This document shows positions 52,692 to 61,657 of a stretch of 64,000 nucleotides of DNA, piece after piece. A program made the translations under genes and the position numbers. The stretch's first letter is position 1. Every line of letters starts with the position of its first letter. Source of the DNA: Acidimangrovimonas sediminis (GTDB lineage Bacteria > Pseudomonadota > Alphaproteobacteria > Rhodobacterales > Rhodobacteraceae); NCBI RefSeq assembly GCF_002871005.1, contig NZ_PHSN01000012.1:62001-126000 (forward strand). The letters are read 5' to 3'. A model generated the notes under the pieces. That model worked only from the letters and a program-made list of their open reading frames with translations. It was not told the DNA's origin and ran no database searches.

Positions 52692-53467
52692 TCCGCGCCG
52701 TCCGCGGTGGCGGCGATCTCGGCGGCATAGCTGCGCAACGCCGCGCCAAGGAACATCGCGTCCGACCCCACGATCAGGAAACTGACCCCCAGCGCGCGCG
52801 CCTCGGCCAGCCGGCTGGCGTCGGGGTAGAACAGGCCCGCCGCGCGCCCGGCGGCGCGGCAGCCCTGAAGGATCCGCGCGATGGCGGCGTCCAGCGTGGC
52901 CTTGCCTTCCGGCCCGAACGCGCCGAGCGAGACCGACAGATCCCCCGGCCCGATGAAGACCACGTCGATCCCCTCGACCGCGGCGATGGCGTCGATGTTG
53001 GCCAGCCCCTCGGCGGTTTCGACCTGAACGGCCAGCAGGATCTCGTCGTTCGCGCGGGCAAGGTAGGCGGCGATGTCGTAGCCATAGCCCGCCGCCCTGC
53101 CCGGCCCGGCACCGCGGGCGCCAAGCGGCGGATAGCGCACCGCCGCAACCGCGGCGCGGGCCTCGGCCTCGGTCGAGACGCGGGGCACCAGAACCCCCGC
53201 CGCGCCGGCATCCAGCGCCGCGGCGATCGCCTCCGGCCCGTGACCCGGGACCCGCACGATGGCCGGACAGGCGGCCACCTCGGCGGCGCGCAGAAGGTCC
53301 TCGATCCGGCCGCGCGAGATCTGCGCATGCTCCCAGTCGAGGCACAGGAACTCCACCCCCGCCCGTGCCGTCACCTCGACGGCGACGGGATGCGGAATGC
53401 CGATGAAGGTGCCGCAAAGTCTTTCACCCGCCCGGGCGCGCGCACGGAAATCACGCATCGAGATCAC
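52688..53467 (-). CDS. HpcH/HpaI-family aldolase
   Basis: The 259-residue class-II TIM-barrel aldolase has GTFIGIPHPVAVEVTARAG, LCLDWEHAQIS (catalytic His), AIVRVPGHGPEAIAAALDAGAAGVLVPRVST (phosphate/carboxylate Arg), LLAVQVETAEGL (metal Glu) and VFIGPGDLSVSLG (metal Asp). It would split a 4-hydroxy-2-ketoacid to pyruvate and an aldehyde. GTG 53467 has AAAGGAGG nine bases upstream. An ATG at 53471 shares this SD but opens only a six-codon out-of-frame peptide. Confidence 0.87.
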   Translation of the reverse strand: MISMRDFRARARAGERLCGTFIGIPHPVAVEVTARAGVEFLCLDWEHAQISRGRIEDLLRAAEVAACPAIVRVPGHGPEAIAAALDAGAAGVLVPRVSTEAEARAAVAAVRYPPLGARGAGPGRAAGYGYDIAAYLARANDEILLAVQVETAEGLANIDAIAAVEGIDVVFIGPGDLSVSLGAFGPEGKATLDAAIARILQGCRAAGRAAGLFYPDASRLAEARALGVSFLIVGSDAMFLGAALRSYAAEIAATADGAE

Positions 53468-53520
53468 GCATCGGTGCCTCCTTTCGCTCTGCCGTCAGGA
53501 TTGCGGGAAATTGTTTCATG

Positions 53521-53543
53521 CTTCAAGCAATTTTTGCTTGAAG
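53521..53543. promoter_or_regulatory. 23-bp palindrome between divergent aldolase and monooxygenase operons
   Basis: CTTCAAGCAA-TTT-TTGCTTGAAG is a perfect 10-bp inverted repeat in an A+T-rich patch of the divergent promoter (53468-53635). Its length and spacing suit a MarR-family dimer, and a MarR gene lies at 57244. A partial match, ACTTGAAGCTTAAAAT, lies at 56305-56320 before the cyclase-marR genes. Confidence 0.75.
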
Positions 53544-53635
53544 ACGGCGGTGAAGTCTTTCTAATCGCAAGGGCATCCCGCCGGCGCGCACAGGCCCCGG
53601 AGGGTCCGGTCTGCCCAGAGAGAGGAGCCCACGCC

Positions 53636-54727
53636 ATGACCCTTCCCCACCCGCTGCGCAACGGCAACCGCCTGAAACTGGGCGTCTTCTCGATGAACGC
53701 CGACGGCGGCCTCGCGATCACCGCGGTGCCCGAACGCTGGGGGGCAAGCTGGGACGACAACCGTAACGCCGCGCAGATCGCCGACCGCGCGGGTCTGGAA
53801 TTCCTGCTGCCGATCGCCCGCTGGAAGGGCTTCGGCGGCCAGACCAACGCCCGCGAATGGTCGTATGAGACCTTCACCTGGGCCGCGGGCCTTGCCGCGG
53901 TGACGGAGCGGATCGCGCTTTTCTCCACGGTCCACGTGCCGGTGGTGCATCCGCTTTACGCCGCGAAGGCGCTGGCGACGGTGGATCATATCTCGAAGGG
54001 GCGCGCCGGCCTCAACATCGTCTGCGGCTGGAACCCGGCCGAATTCGCGATGTTCGGCGTGGCACTGGCCGAGAAGGGCTACGATCAGGCCGCCGAGTGG
54101 CTGGAGATCATGGAGCGCTGCTATACCAGTGCCGAGCCCTTCGATTTCGACGGCACCTTCTACCACCTGAAGAACGTGATCAGCCGACCTGCCAGCCTGC
54201 AGACCCCCCGCCCGGTGACGATGAACGCGGCCTTCGGGGGGCCCGGCCGGGCCTTTGCCGCCGAGAATTGCGACTACCTGTTCACCACCTTCTCCGAGAT
54301 CGAGGACGGCGGCCGCCATGTCACCGAGATGAAGGAGAAGGCGCAGGTCCGGGGCCGCGACATCGGCCTTTACACCGTCTGCCACGTGGTCTGCCGCGAG
54401 ACGCAGGAGGAGGCTGAGGCCTATTACCGGCGCTATGCGCTGGATCAGGCCGACCACGCCGCGGTCGACACACACATGGCGGGGAAGAAGGAGTTCTCCT
54501 CCTCGCACGACAGCGCGGCCTACGACCGCTACCGCCAGCGTTTCGCGGGCGGCGCGGGAACATATCCGCTGGTCGGCACGCCCGAACATATCGCCGGGGA
54601 GATGGCGAAGATCAGTGCGCAGGGCTACGAGGGGATCGCGCTGTCCTTCGTCAACTACACGCACGAACTGCCGTTCTTCTGCGACCGGGTGCTGCCGCTT
54701 CTGCGCGAGGCGGGGCTGCGCGGCTGA
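53636..54727 (+). CDS. Flavin-dependent monooxygenase, luciferase-like (RutA-like)
   Basis: A 363-residue LLM-class protein. The features shared with RutA/SfnG-type FMN-dependent group-C oxygenases are KLGVFSMNADGGLAITAVPERW, LEFLLPIARWKGFGG, TWAAGLAAVTERIALFSTVHVPVVHPLYAAKALATVDHISKGRAGLNIVCGWNPAEFAMFG, FDFDGTFYHL and the ending VGTPEHIAGEM. RutA opens the uracil ring and SfnG cleaves a C-S bond, so this enzyme could oxidatively open a heterocycle or cleave a heteroatom bond. It needs a flavin reductase, none of which is seen nearby. SD GAGGAG lies before ATG 53636. Confidence 0.85.
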   Translation: MTLPHPLRNGNRLKLGVFSMNADGGLAITAVPERWGASWDDNRNAAQIADRAGLEFLLPIARWKGFGGQTNAREWSYETFTWAAGLAAVTERIALFSTVHVPVVHPLYAAKALATVDHISKGRAGLNIVCGWNPAEFAMFGVALAEKGYDQAAEWLEIMERCYTSAEPFDFDGTFYHLKNVISRPASLQTPRPVTMNAAFGGPGRAFAAENCDYLFTTFSEIEDGGRHVTEMKEKAQVRGRDIGLYTVCHVVCRETQEEAEAYYRRYALDQADHAAVDTHMAGKKEFSSSHDSAAYDRYRQRFAGGAGTYPLVGTPEHIAGEMAKISAQGYEGIALSFVNYTHELPFFCDRVLPLLREAGLRG

Positions 54728-54745
54728 CCCCGCCCCCGCCCCAGC

Positions 54746-56128
54746 TCAGAGAACCTTGCCCGGGTTGAGGATGCCCTGCGGATCCATCGCCACCTTCAGC
54801 CGCCGCATCAACGCCAGCTCCTCGGGCGTGCGGGAGTAGCCCAGGTAGCCGCGCTTGATCACCCCGATGCCATGCTCGGCCGAGACGGTGCCCCCCGCCG
54901 CACGGATCACGCCATACACGTAATCGGCCACCGCCTTGGTCGGCTGGTCCTGCCCGGCCGAGGGGATATTGACGACGAGGTGCAGGTTGCTGTCGCCGAT
55001 ATGGCCGTAGGACAGCGCGATCGCATCGGGCCAGCGTGCCTTCAGCCCCGCCTCGGCCTCGGCCACCACCTTGCCGGCCAGCGCCGTGGGCACGCCGACG
55101 TCGAAGGGGGTGAGCGGGCCCATCACGCTGCTGTAATGCGCGGGGCTTTCGCGCACCGCCCAGAGGTCGGCCGCCTCGCGTTCCGATTTCGACAGCACCG
55201 CGTTCTCGAGAATGCCGTCTTCCAGCGCGGCGCCCAGTACCTCCTCCAGCGCCTCCGAGGCCTGCCGGTCGCCAAGGCCGCTGGCCTCGATCAGCACGTA
55301 GATGCCATGGTCCGACCCCAGCGGACGCGGCAGGTTCAGACTTTTCGACATGAAGTCGTAGAAGCTGGGCCACATCAGCTCGAACGAGGTCAGCTCCGTC
55401 CCCAGACCTGCGCGCGCGGCCTTGAGAAGCGTCAGCACCGCGTCGAAATCCCTCAGCCCGCAAAGCGCGGACACGGCGGGCCCCGGCGCCGGTTGCAGCC
55501 GCAGAACGGCGCGGGTGATGATCCCCAGCGTGCCCTCGGAGCCTATGAACATCTGCTTGAGGTCGTAGCCCGCGTTGTTCTTCAGCATCTTGTTCAGGCT
55601 GGACACCACGGTGCCGTCGGCCAGCACCACCTCCAGGCCCAGCACATGCTCGCGTGCCATGCCGTAGCGGATCACCCGGTTGCCGCCGGCATTGGTGGCA
55701 AGGTTGCCGCCGACCGAACACGACCCCCGCGCACCGAGGTCGAGGCCAAGGAACAGCCCCGCATCGCGCGCGGCCTCCTGCGCGACCGACAGCACGCACC
55801 CCGCGCCCACGGTCATCGTGCTCATGGCGGTGTCGATCTCCTCGATGGCGGCCATCCGCTCCAGCGACAGCGCCACGCAGCCCGCGACCGGATGCGCCCC
55901 GCCCGACAGGCCGGTGAGGCCGCCCTGCGGCACCATCGGTACGCCATGCTCGGCACACAGGCGCACCGCGGCGGCGCAATCCTCGGTGGTGCGGGGCCGG
56001 ACCAGCGCCAGCGGACGAACCGGTGGAAGGCCGCTCCAGTCCGACCAGGCGCGTTCGGGCACCGCCGCGCCCGTGACCACGAGGTCGGGGCCGAGCGTTC
56101 GCTCCAGCAGGGCTGCGAAATCCGTCAT
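54746..56128 (-). CDS. FAD-linked oxidase, GlcD/D-lactate dehydrogenase-like
   Basis: The 460-residue protein has an N-terminal PCMH-type FAD domain: [91 protein letters not shown] and [18 protein letters not shown]. The C-terminal oxidase domain ends [44 protein letters not shown], with the His of the active site. It oxidises a 2-hydroxyacid to the ketoacid. ATG 56128 follows GAGGAG. Convergent with the monooxygenase gene. Confidence 0.88.
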   Translation of the reverse strand: [460 protein letters not shown]

Positions 56129-56440
56129 GGCGTGCTCCTCATGTGGTGCCGCCCGTGCGGCCCGTCTTTGGCCCGTCGGTGGCCGCAGGCGGTCAGTGGG
56201 CGTCCTATCCATCCATTTGCATGTATCTGCCCCGTAGCAGAAGCGAATCCCCCCGGGCCGGGACAACCCGCGCCTGATTCGGCGGCAAAGCGTCCAGGAA
56301 GACTACTTGAAGCTTAAAATTTATCCAGTCGCGGGACGGGCTTGGCACCCGATACCCCCCGTCGCGCGCGAAATCCTTGCAAACGCATATTCCCCGGCCC
56401 TAGCATTTCGCCATCAGGGACAAACTTCCGGAGGTGGATG
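56129..56440. promoter_or_regulatory. Divergent promoter region, FAD oxidase (-) / cyclase-marR-iorAB (+)
   Basis: No gene is seen. The A+T-rich patch around 56300-56330 contains ACTTGAAGCTTAAAAT and TAAAATTTA. The first shares CTTGAAG with the perfect palindrome at 53521-53543, so one regulator may act at both. Confidence 0.4.
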
Positions 56441-57229
56441 ATGAGCGGAACAGACACGTTGGCGGATCTCGCCGGGCTTCTTCTCAGCGGCAAGGTCAAG
56501 GTCGTCGACCTGGCTGCGGTGCTGGGGCCCAAGACCCCGCTTCTGAAGCTGCCTCCGGAGCTGGCGGTCGATACCCCGCCGATCGAGATCCACACGATCT
56601 CGGCCTATGACAAGAACGGGCCGTTCTGGGCCTGGAACTGGCTCAAGGTGGGCGAGCATTCGGGAACTCATTTCGACGCGCCGCACCACTGGATCACCGG
56701 CAAGGATCATCCCGACGGGTCGACCGACACGATCCCCGCGCAAAGCTTCGTGGCGCCCGCGAACGTCATCGACTGCTCGGCCGAGGCCGAGGCCGATCAC
56801 GACTTCCTGCTGACCGCCGACATGGTGAAGGCCTGGGAGGCCAAGCATGGCGAGATCCAGCCCGGCGAATGGGTTCTGATGCGCACCGACTGGTACAAGC
56901 GCAACGGCGACGAGGCGGCCTATCTGAACGCCGACGAGAACGGCCCCCACACCCCGGGGCCGACCGCGGATTGCATCGAATACATCCTGTCGAAGGGCGC
57001 GATCGGCTGGGGCACGGAATGCGTCGGCACCGACGCGGGCCTTGCCGGCGGGATGGAACCGCCCTTCCCCGCGCATAACCTGATGCACAAGAACAACCGC
57101 TACGGCCTTGCCAGCCTCTGCTATCTGGAGAAGCTGCCGCCGAAGGGCGCGATCCTGATCGCGGCGCCGCTGAAGATCGAGCACGGCACCGGCAGCCCCT
57201 GCCGCGTGCTGGCGCTGGTCGCCGACTGA
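56441..57229 (+). CDS. Cyclase/kynurenine-formamidase-family metal-dependent hydrolase
   Basis: A 262-residue PF04199-type protein. The metal-binding motif HSGTHFDAPHHW (H-x-G-T-H-x-D-x-P-x-H) is intact, and GEWVLMRTDWYKRN and GIGWGTECVGTDAG-like AIGWGTECVGTDAGLAGG follow. The family hydrolyses amides, lactones or isatin/kynurenine-type rings. ATG 56441 follows CCGGAGG; an adjacent in-frame ATG at 56438 is closer to the SD. It could act on the ring-opened product of the flavin monooxygenase (inference). Confidence 0.85.
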   Translation: MSGTDTLADLAGLLLSGKVKVVDLAAVLGPKTPLLKLPPELAVDTPPIEIHTISAYDKNGPFWAWNWLKVGEHSGTHFDAPHHWITGKDHPDGSTDTIPAQSFVAPANVIDCSAEAEADHDFLLTADMVKAWEAKHGEIQPGEWVLMRTDWYKRNGDEAAYLNADENGPHTPGPTADCIEYILSKGAIGWGTECVGTDAGLAGGMEPPFPAHNLMHKNNRYGLASLCYLEKLPPKGAILIAAPLKIEHGTGSPCRVLALVAD

Positions 57230-57243
57230 CGGGAGGTGCCGCG

Positions 57244-57786
57244 ATGACCCGGCCCGCGCCGCGCGACGATATCGAAGACCCCGCCGAGGGCGCCTCTGGC
57301 CCCGCCGCGCTGGCGCCTTCGGTCGCGGCCGGGCCGGTGCATGCCATCGGCGAGATCGGGCTGCAGCAATTCGCGCCCTACCTGATGAACCGCATCATGG
57401 GCCGCTACAACGCGACCCTGCGCGACACGCTGAAACAGCATGGCGTCACCACCGCGCAGATGCGCGCGCTGGCCGTGCTGGCCGCGCTGAACGGGCCCAC
57501 ACTGAACGAGCTGGCGGTCTACAGCGTGTTCGAGCAATCGACGATGAGCCGCACGCTCGACACCATGGCCGCCGCCGGCTGGGTCCGGCGCGAGGCCAGC
57601 GACAGCGACAACCGGGTGCGCCGGATCTACCTGACCGACGCCGGGCGCGCCCTGTTCGAAACCCTCTGGCCGACGATGTGGGAGGCGTTCAGCGCCATGT
57701 TCCGCGGCGTCGGCGATAGCGAATACGCGACGTTCCTGTCCGTGCTGCACCGCATGCTGCGCAACGTCCGCCACCACGAATTCTAA
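57244..57786 (+). CDS. MarR-family transcriptional regulator
   Basis: A 180-residue protein with a winged-helix core: QFAPYLMNRIMGRYN, TLKQHGVTTAQMRALAVLAALNGPTLNELAVYSVFEQSTMSRTLDTMAAAGWVRREASDSDNRVRRIYLTDAGRALFE (recognition helix and DxR wing). An N-terminal Pro/Ala-rich extension of about 30 residues precedes it. It lies 14 bases after the cyclase and is the only regulator of the 41.7-61.6 kb island, so it is the likely binder of the CTTCAAGCAA palindrome. Confidence 0.9.
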   Translation: MTRPAPRDDIEDPAEGASGPAALAPSVAAGPVHAIGEIGLQQFAPYLMNRIMGRYNATLRDTLKQHGVTTAQMRALAVLAALNGPTLNELAVYSVFEQSTMSRTLDTMAAAGWVRREASDSDNRVRRIYLTDAGRALFETLWPTMWEAFSAMFRGVGDSEYATFLSVLHRMLRNVRHHEF

Positions 57787-57840
57787 GGGCGACCCGGCGG
57801 CCCCCGTGCCGCCCCTCGCTGCATCTCAGGGAGACCCGCC

Positions 57841-59994
57841 ATGGCCGAACGGTCCTTCGCCAAGGAAGTGCAGAAACTCCGTCTCGGGGACGGAGAGGAA
57901 TTCTCGGGCGAGGGGATCCTCGCCATCACCAAGGCGCTTCTGGAATGCGGCGTGGGCTATGTCGGCGGCTACCAGGGCGCGCCGATCAGCCACCTGATGG
58001 ACGTGCTTGCCGATGCGCAGGACATCCTGGGCGAACTTGGCGTGCATTTTGAGGCCTCGGCGTCCGAGGCGACGGCCACGGCGATGCTGGCCGCCTCGGT
58101 CCACTACCCGATCCGCGGCGCCGCGACGTTCAAGTCGACGGTGGGCACCAACGTGGCCTCGGACGCTCTGGCCAACCTCGCCTCGGGCGGGGTCACCGGC
58201 GGCGCGCTGATCATCGTCGGCGAGGATTACGGCGAGGGCTCGTCGATCATGCAGGAGCGCAGCCACGCCTTCGCGATGAAAAGCCAGGTCTGGCTGCTCG
58301 ACCCGCGGCCCGACCTTCCGACCATCGTGAAGACCGTGCGCAACGGGTTCGAGCTGTCGGAGGCGTCGAACACGCCGGTGATGATGCAGGTCAGGATCCG
58401 CTGCTGCCATGTCCACGGCAGCTTCGAGACGCGCGACAACGTGCGCCCGTCGATGACCGTGGCCGATGCGCTGGACAAGCCCCTGCGCGACACCAACCGC
58501 ATCGTGCTGCCGCCCGCGTCGTTCCTGCACGAGCACGAGAAGATCAAGGCCCGCTGGCCCGCCGCGGTCGACTACATCCGCAAGAACAAGGTCAACGAAT
58601 TCTTCGGCGCCAAGTCCGGCAAGATCGGCATCGTCATGCAGGGCGGCATGTACAACGGCGTGATCCGCGCGCTGCAACGGCTGGGCCTCGCCGACATCTA
58701 CGGCGAGACCGAGGTGCCGATGTATGTCCTCAACGCCGTCTACCCGCTGGTGGACGAGGAGTTCCTCGACTTCGCCCGCGACAAGGATGCGGTGCTGGTG
58801 GTCGAGGAGGGTCAGCCGAACTACATCGAACAGGCCTTCGGTGCGATGCTTTACCGCTCCGGCGCGACGGTGAAGCTGGCGGGCAAGGATTACCTGCCGA
58901 TGGCCGGGGAATACACCGGACAGGTCATGCTGGACAGTATCGGGAATTTCATCCGCGACTTCGCCGGCGACATGCTGCCCGACACGGTGCGCGCCCCGAA
59001 TGTCGAGGCGCCGGTGATCGACGTGCCGAACCTTGCCGCCAACGTGCCGGGCCGGCCGCCGGGCTTCTGCGTCGGCTGCCCCGAACGCCCGATCTTTGCC
59101 GCGACCAAGCTGGTGGAGGAGGAGCTGGGTCAGCACCACATCGCCTCGGACATCGGCTGTCACCTGTTCTCGATCATGCCGCCCTTTGAACTGGGGGCGA
59201 CGACCATGGGCTACGGCCTCGGGCCCGCTTCCGCCTCGGCCTTCAACGCGCCGGACGCAAAGCGCCGCTCGATCTCCTTCGTCGGGGATGGCGGGTTCTG
59301 GCACAACGGCCTGACCTCGTCGATCGGCAACGCGGTGTTCAACCAGAACGACGGCGTCATCGTCATCGTCGACAACTTCTATTCCTCGGCCACAGGCGGG
59401 CAGGACATCCTGTCCTCGCGCGCCGACAACAAGACCAAGTCGACCAAACACCCGATCACTGCCGCGGTAAAGGGCATGGGCGCGACATGGGTCCGGCAGG
59501 TCGACCGCACCTACGACGTGGGCAAGATGCAGGCCACGCTGAAGGAGGCGCTGACCACAAAGGAGAAAGGCCCGAAGGTCATCGTGGCCTCGTCCGAATG
59601 CATGCTGAACCGCCAGCGGCGCGAGAAGCCGATCGTCGCCAAGGCCATCGCCGACGGCAAGCGCGCCGTCAAACCCCGCTTCGGCGTGGACGAGGACGTC
59701 TGCACCGGCGACCACGCCTGCATGCGGCTTTCGGGCTGCCCCTCGCTTTCCGTCAAGACGCTGGACGATCCCCTGCGCGACGATCCGGTCGCGGCGATCG
59801 ACCAAAATTGCGTGGGCTGCGGCAATTGCGGCGAGGTGGCCGAGGCGGCGGTGCTCTGCCCGTCCTTCTACCGCGCCGACACGATCCACAATCCCACCGG
59901 CGCCGAGAAATTCGCCGACCGGATGCGCCGCCGCGCCATCGGCTGGCTGCAATCGCGCCGTGCCGAAAAACGCCTGAACTTCGCGGAGGTCTGA
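57841..59994 (+). CDS. iorA: Indolepyruvate ferredoxin oxidoreductase, alpha subunit (TPP/4Fe-4S)
   Basis: The 717-residue 2-ketoacid:ferredoxin oxidoreductase subunit has a PYR-type domain (GVGYVGGYQGAPISHLMD) and the TPP domain (SDIGCHLFSIMPPFELGATTMGYGLG; SFVGDGGFWHNGLTSSIGNAVFNQNDGVIVIVDN, the GDG...N motif). A C-terminal diferredoxin region carries clusters CTGDHACMRLSGCP and CVGCGNCGEVAEAAVLCP. It oxidises arylpyruvates or other 2-ketoacids to acyl-CoA with reduction of ferredoxin, or runs in reverse. It is followed one base later by iorB. Confidence 0.92.
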   Translation: MAERSFAKEVQKLRLGDGEEFSGEGILAITKALLECGVGYVGGYQGAPISHLMDVLADAQDILGELGVHFEASASEATATAMLAASVHYPIRGAATFKSTVGTNVASDALANLASGGVTGGALIIVGEDYGEGSSIMQERSHAFAMKSQVWLLDPRPDLPTIVKTVRNGFELSEASNTPVMMQVRIRCCHVHGSFETRDNVRPSMTVADALDKPLRDTNRIVLPPASFLHEHEKIKARWPAAVDYIRKNKVNEFFGAKSGKIGIVMQGGMYNGVIRALQRLGLADIYGETEVPMYVLNAVYPLVDEEFLDFARDKDAVLVVEEGQPNYIEQAFGAMLYRSGATVKLAGKDYLPMAGEYTGQVMLDSIGNFIRDFAGDMLPDTVRAPNVEAPVIDVPNLAANVPGRPPGFCVGCPERPIFAATKLVEEELGQHHIASDIGCHLFSIMPPFELGATTMGYGLGPASASAFNAPDAKRRSISFVGDGGFWHNGLTSSIGNAVFNQNDGVIVIVDNFYSSATGGQDILSSRADNKTKSTKHPITAAVKGMGATWVRQVDRTYDVGKMQATLKEALTTKEKGPKVIVASSECMLNRQRREKPIVAKAIADGKRAVKPRFGVDEDVCTGDHACMRLSGCPSLSVKTLDDPLRDDPVAAIDQNCVGCGNCGEVAEAAVLCPSFYRADTIHNPTGAEKFADRMRRRAIGWLQSRRAEKRLNFAEV

Positions 59995-59995
59995 G

Positions 59996-61597
59996 ATGAA
60001 CGCCCCCCTTTCGCCCCCCGCCCCTTCGCCGAAAGACACCGCCGCAGAGGACCGCATCATCTCCATCGCCACGCTGGCGGTGGGGGGTCAGGGCGGCGGC
60101 GTGCTGACCAACTGGATCATCGACGTGGCAGAGCGCAACGGCTTCCGCGCGCAATCGACCTCGGTCGCGGGGGTGGCGCAGCGCACGGGCGCCACGATCT
60201 ACTATGTCGAGATGTGCCCCGACCGGGGCCGCCAGCCGGTGTTCTCGCTCTCGCCCGCGCAGGGCGACGTCGACGTGCTGATCGCAGCCGAGCTGATGGA
60301 GGCGGGCCGTGCCATCCTGCGCGGCTTCGTCACGCCGGACCGCACCACCCTGATCGCGTCGGATCACCGCATCGCCGCGGTATCGGAAAAGATCGTTCCC
60401 GGCGACGGGCGCGCCGACGGGGCAGAGGTGAAATCTGCAGCCCTCAAGGCCGCGCGCAACTTCGTCTGCTTCGACATGGAGAAGATGGCGGTGGAGGCGG
60501 GCTCGGTCATCTCGTCGTCGCTCTTCGGGGCGCTGGCGGGCTCGGGCGTGCTGCCCTTTCCGCGCGAAAGCTTCGAGGCGACGATCGAGGCCTCTGGCCG
60601 CGGCGCCAAGGCAAGCCTGCGCGCCTTCGGCCTGGCTTATGACAAGGCCGCGGCCGACCGCGCGGCACTGGCCGCGGGGGGCGAGCCGCCGATCCTGAAA
60701 CCCGTGGCCGCGCCGGTGCGTGGGCCGAAACCCGCCCCCACCGGGGACGCCGGGCAGCTGGGGCAGTGGCAGGCCCTCGTCCAGCGCGCCGAGGCCCTGC
60801 CCGAACCGGTGTGCGAGATGGCGATGGCCGGGCTGCGCAAAACCGTCGATTATCAGGATGCGGCCTATGGCGGCGAATACCTCGACCGCCTCGATGCCGC
60901 ACTGAAGATCGACACGGGCGAGCGCCGCGACTTCTCGATCGCGGCGGCGAAATACATCGCGAATGCCATGTGTTACGACGACATCGTGCGCGTGGCCGAC
61001 CTCAAGACCCGCGCCAGCCGCCTAGCCCGGGTTCGGACCGAAGTAGGCGCGGGCGAGGCGACCGTGCTTCAGGTGACCGAATATTTTCACCCCCGGATCG
61101 AGGAGGTCTGCGCCTCGCTTCCCGCGGGTCTGGGCGGCTGGATCGAGGCCCGGCCGGGGCTGGCGCGCTGGCTTGACGGCTTCATCAACAAGGGCCGGCG
61201 GATCCGCACTGACAGCCTGAGAGGGTTCCTGATGCTGTGGGTCGTGGCCGGGATGCGCCCACGCCGCCGCGGCATGCTGCGCCACGGCGCCGAGATGGCG
61301 CATCTCGACGCGTGGTATGCCCTCGCAGCCGCCCGGGTGGAAAGCGACTATGCGCTGGCGGTGGAGATCCTGCGCTGCCGCCGGCTGATCAAGGGCTACA
61401 GCGACACCCACGCCCGGGGCCTGTCGAAATACGACCGGGTGCTGGGAGCCCTACCGATGATCGAGGGGCGCGCGGATGCCGCCGACTGGTTGCGCCGCCT
61501 GCGCGAGGCCGCGCTGAAGGACGAGAAGGGGGTGGAGCTGGACGGCGCGCTGAAGACCATCGCCTCCTTCGCCCTGCCCGAGACGGCATCCGCCTGA
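59996..61597 (+). CDS. iorB: Indolepyruvate ferredoxin oxidoreductase, beta subunit with C-terminal extension
   Basis: The 533-residue protein has a POR gamma-type domain at about 20-210 (IATLAVGGQGGGVLTNWIIDVAERNG, STSVAGVAQRTGATIYYVEM, DVLIAAELMEAGRAI). A long helical C-terminal half of unknown function follows (about 250-530, with KYIANAMCYDDIVRVADLKTR and RRRGMLRHGAEMAHLDAWYALAAARVESDY). The two-part form is about 2.5 times longer than archaeal IorB. Terminator 61622-61657 follows. Confidence 0.88.
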   Translation: MNAPLSPPAPSPKDTAAEDRIISIATLAVGGQGGGVLTNWIIDVAERNGFRAQSTSVAGVAQRTGATIYYVEMCPDRGRQPVFSLSPAQGDVDVLIAAELMEAGRAILRGFVTPDRTTLIASDHRIAAVSEKIVPGDGRADGAEVKSAALKAARNFVCFDMEKMAVEAGSVISSSLFGALAGSGVLPFPRESFEATIEASGRGAKASLRAFGLAYDKAAADRAALAAGGEPPILKPVAAPVRGPKPAPTGDAGQLGQWQALVQRAEALPEPVCEMAMAGLRKTVDYQDAAYGGEYLDRLDAALKIDTGERRDFSIAAAKYIANAMCYDDIVRVADLKTRASRLARVRTEVGAGEATVLQVTEYFHPRIEEVCASLPAGLGGWIEARPGLARWLDGFINKGRRIRTDSLRGFLMLWVVAGMRPRRRGMLRHGAEMAHLDAWYALAAARVESDYALAVEILRCRRLIKGYSDTHARGLSKYDRVLGALPMIEGRADAADWLRRLREAALKDEKGVELDGALKTIASFALPETASA

Positions 61598-61621
61598 ACG
61601 CCGGCACGGCATAGTGGGACA

Positions 61622-61657
61622 GCGGCACGGGCGCGATTGACAGTGCGCCCGTGCCGC
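61622..61657 (+). terminator. Terminator hairpin after iorAB, with a -35-like TTGACA in the loop
   Basis: GCGGCACGGGCGC / GCGCCCGTGCCGC is a perfect 13-bp stem with a 10-nt loop GATTGACAGT. TTGACA (61638-61643) lies within the loop and right arm start, about 36 bases before the glycosyltransferase ATG. That leaves room only for a very short or leaderless transcript if it is a real -35 element. Confidence 0.65.

Noticed and set aside
57826-60072. 748-codon open frame antisense to iorA
   Set aside because: iorA has TPP and 4Fe-4S motifs throughout; the opposite frame has none and is a GC-content artefact.
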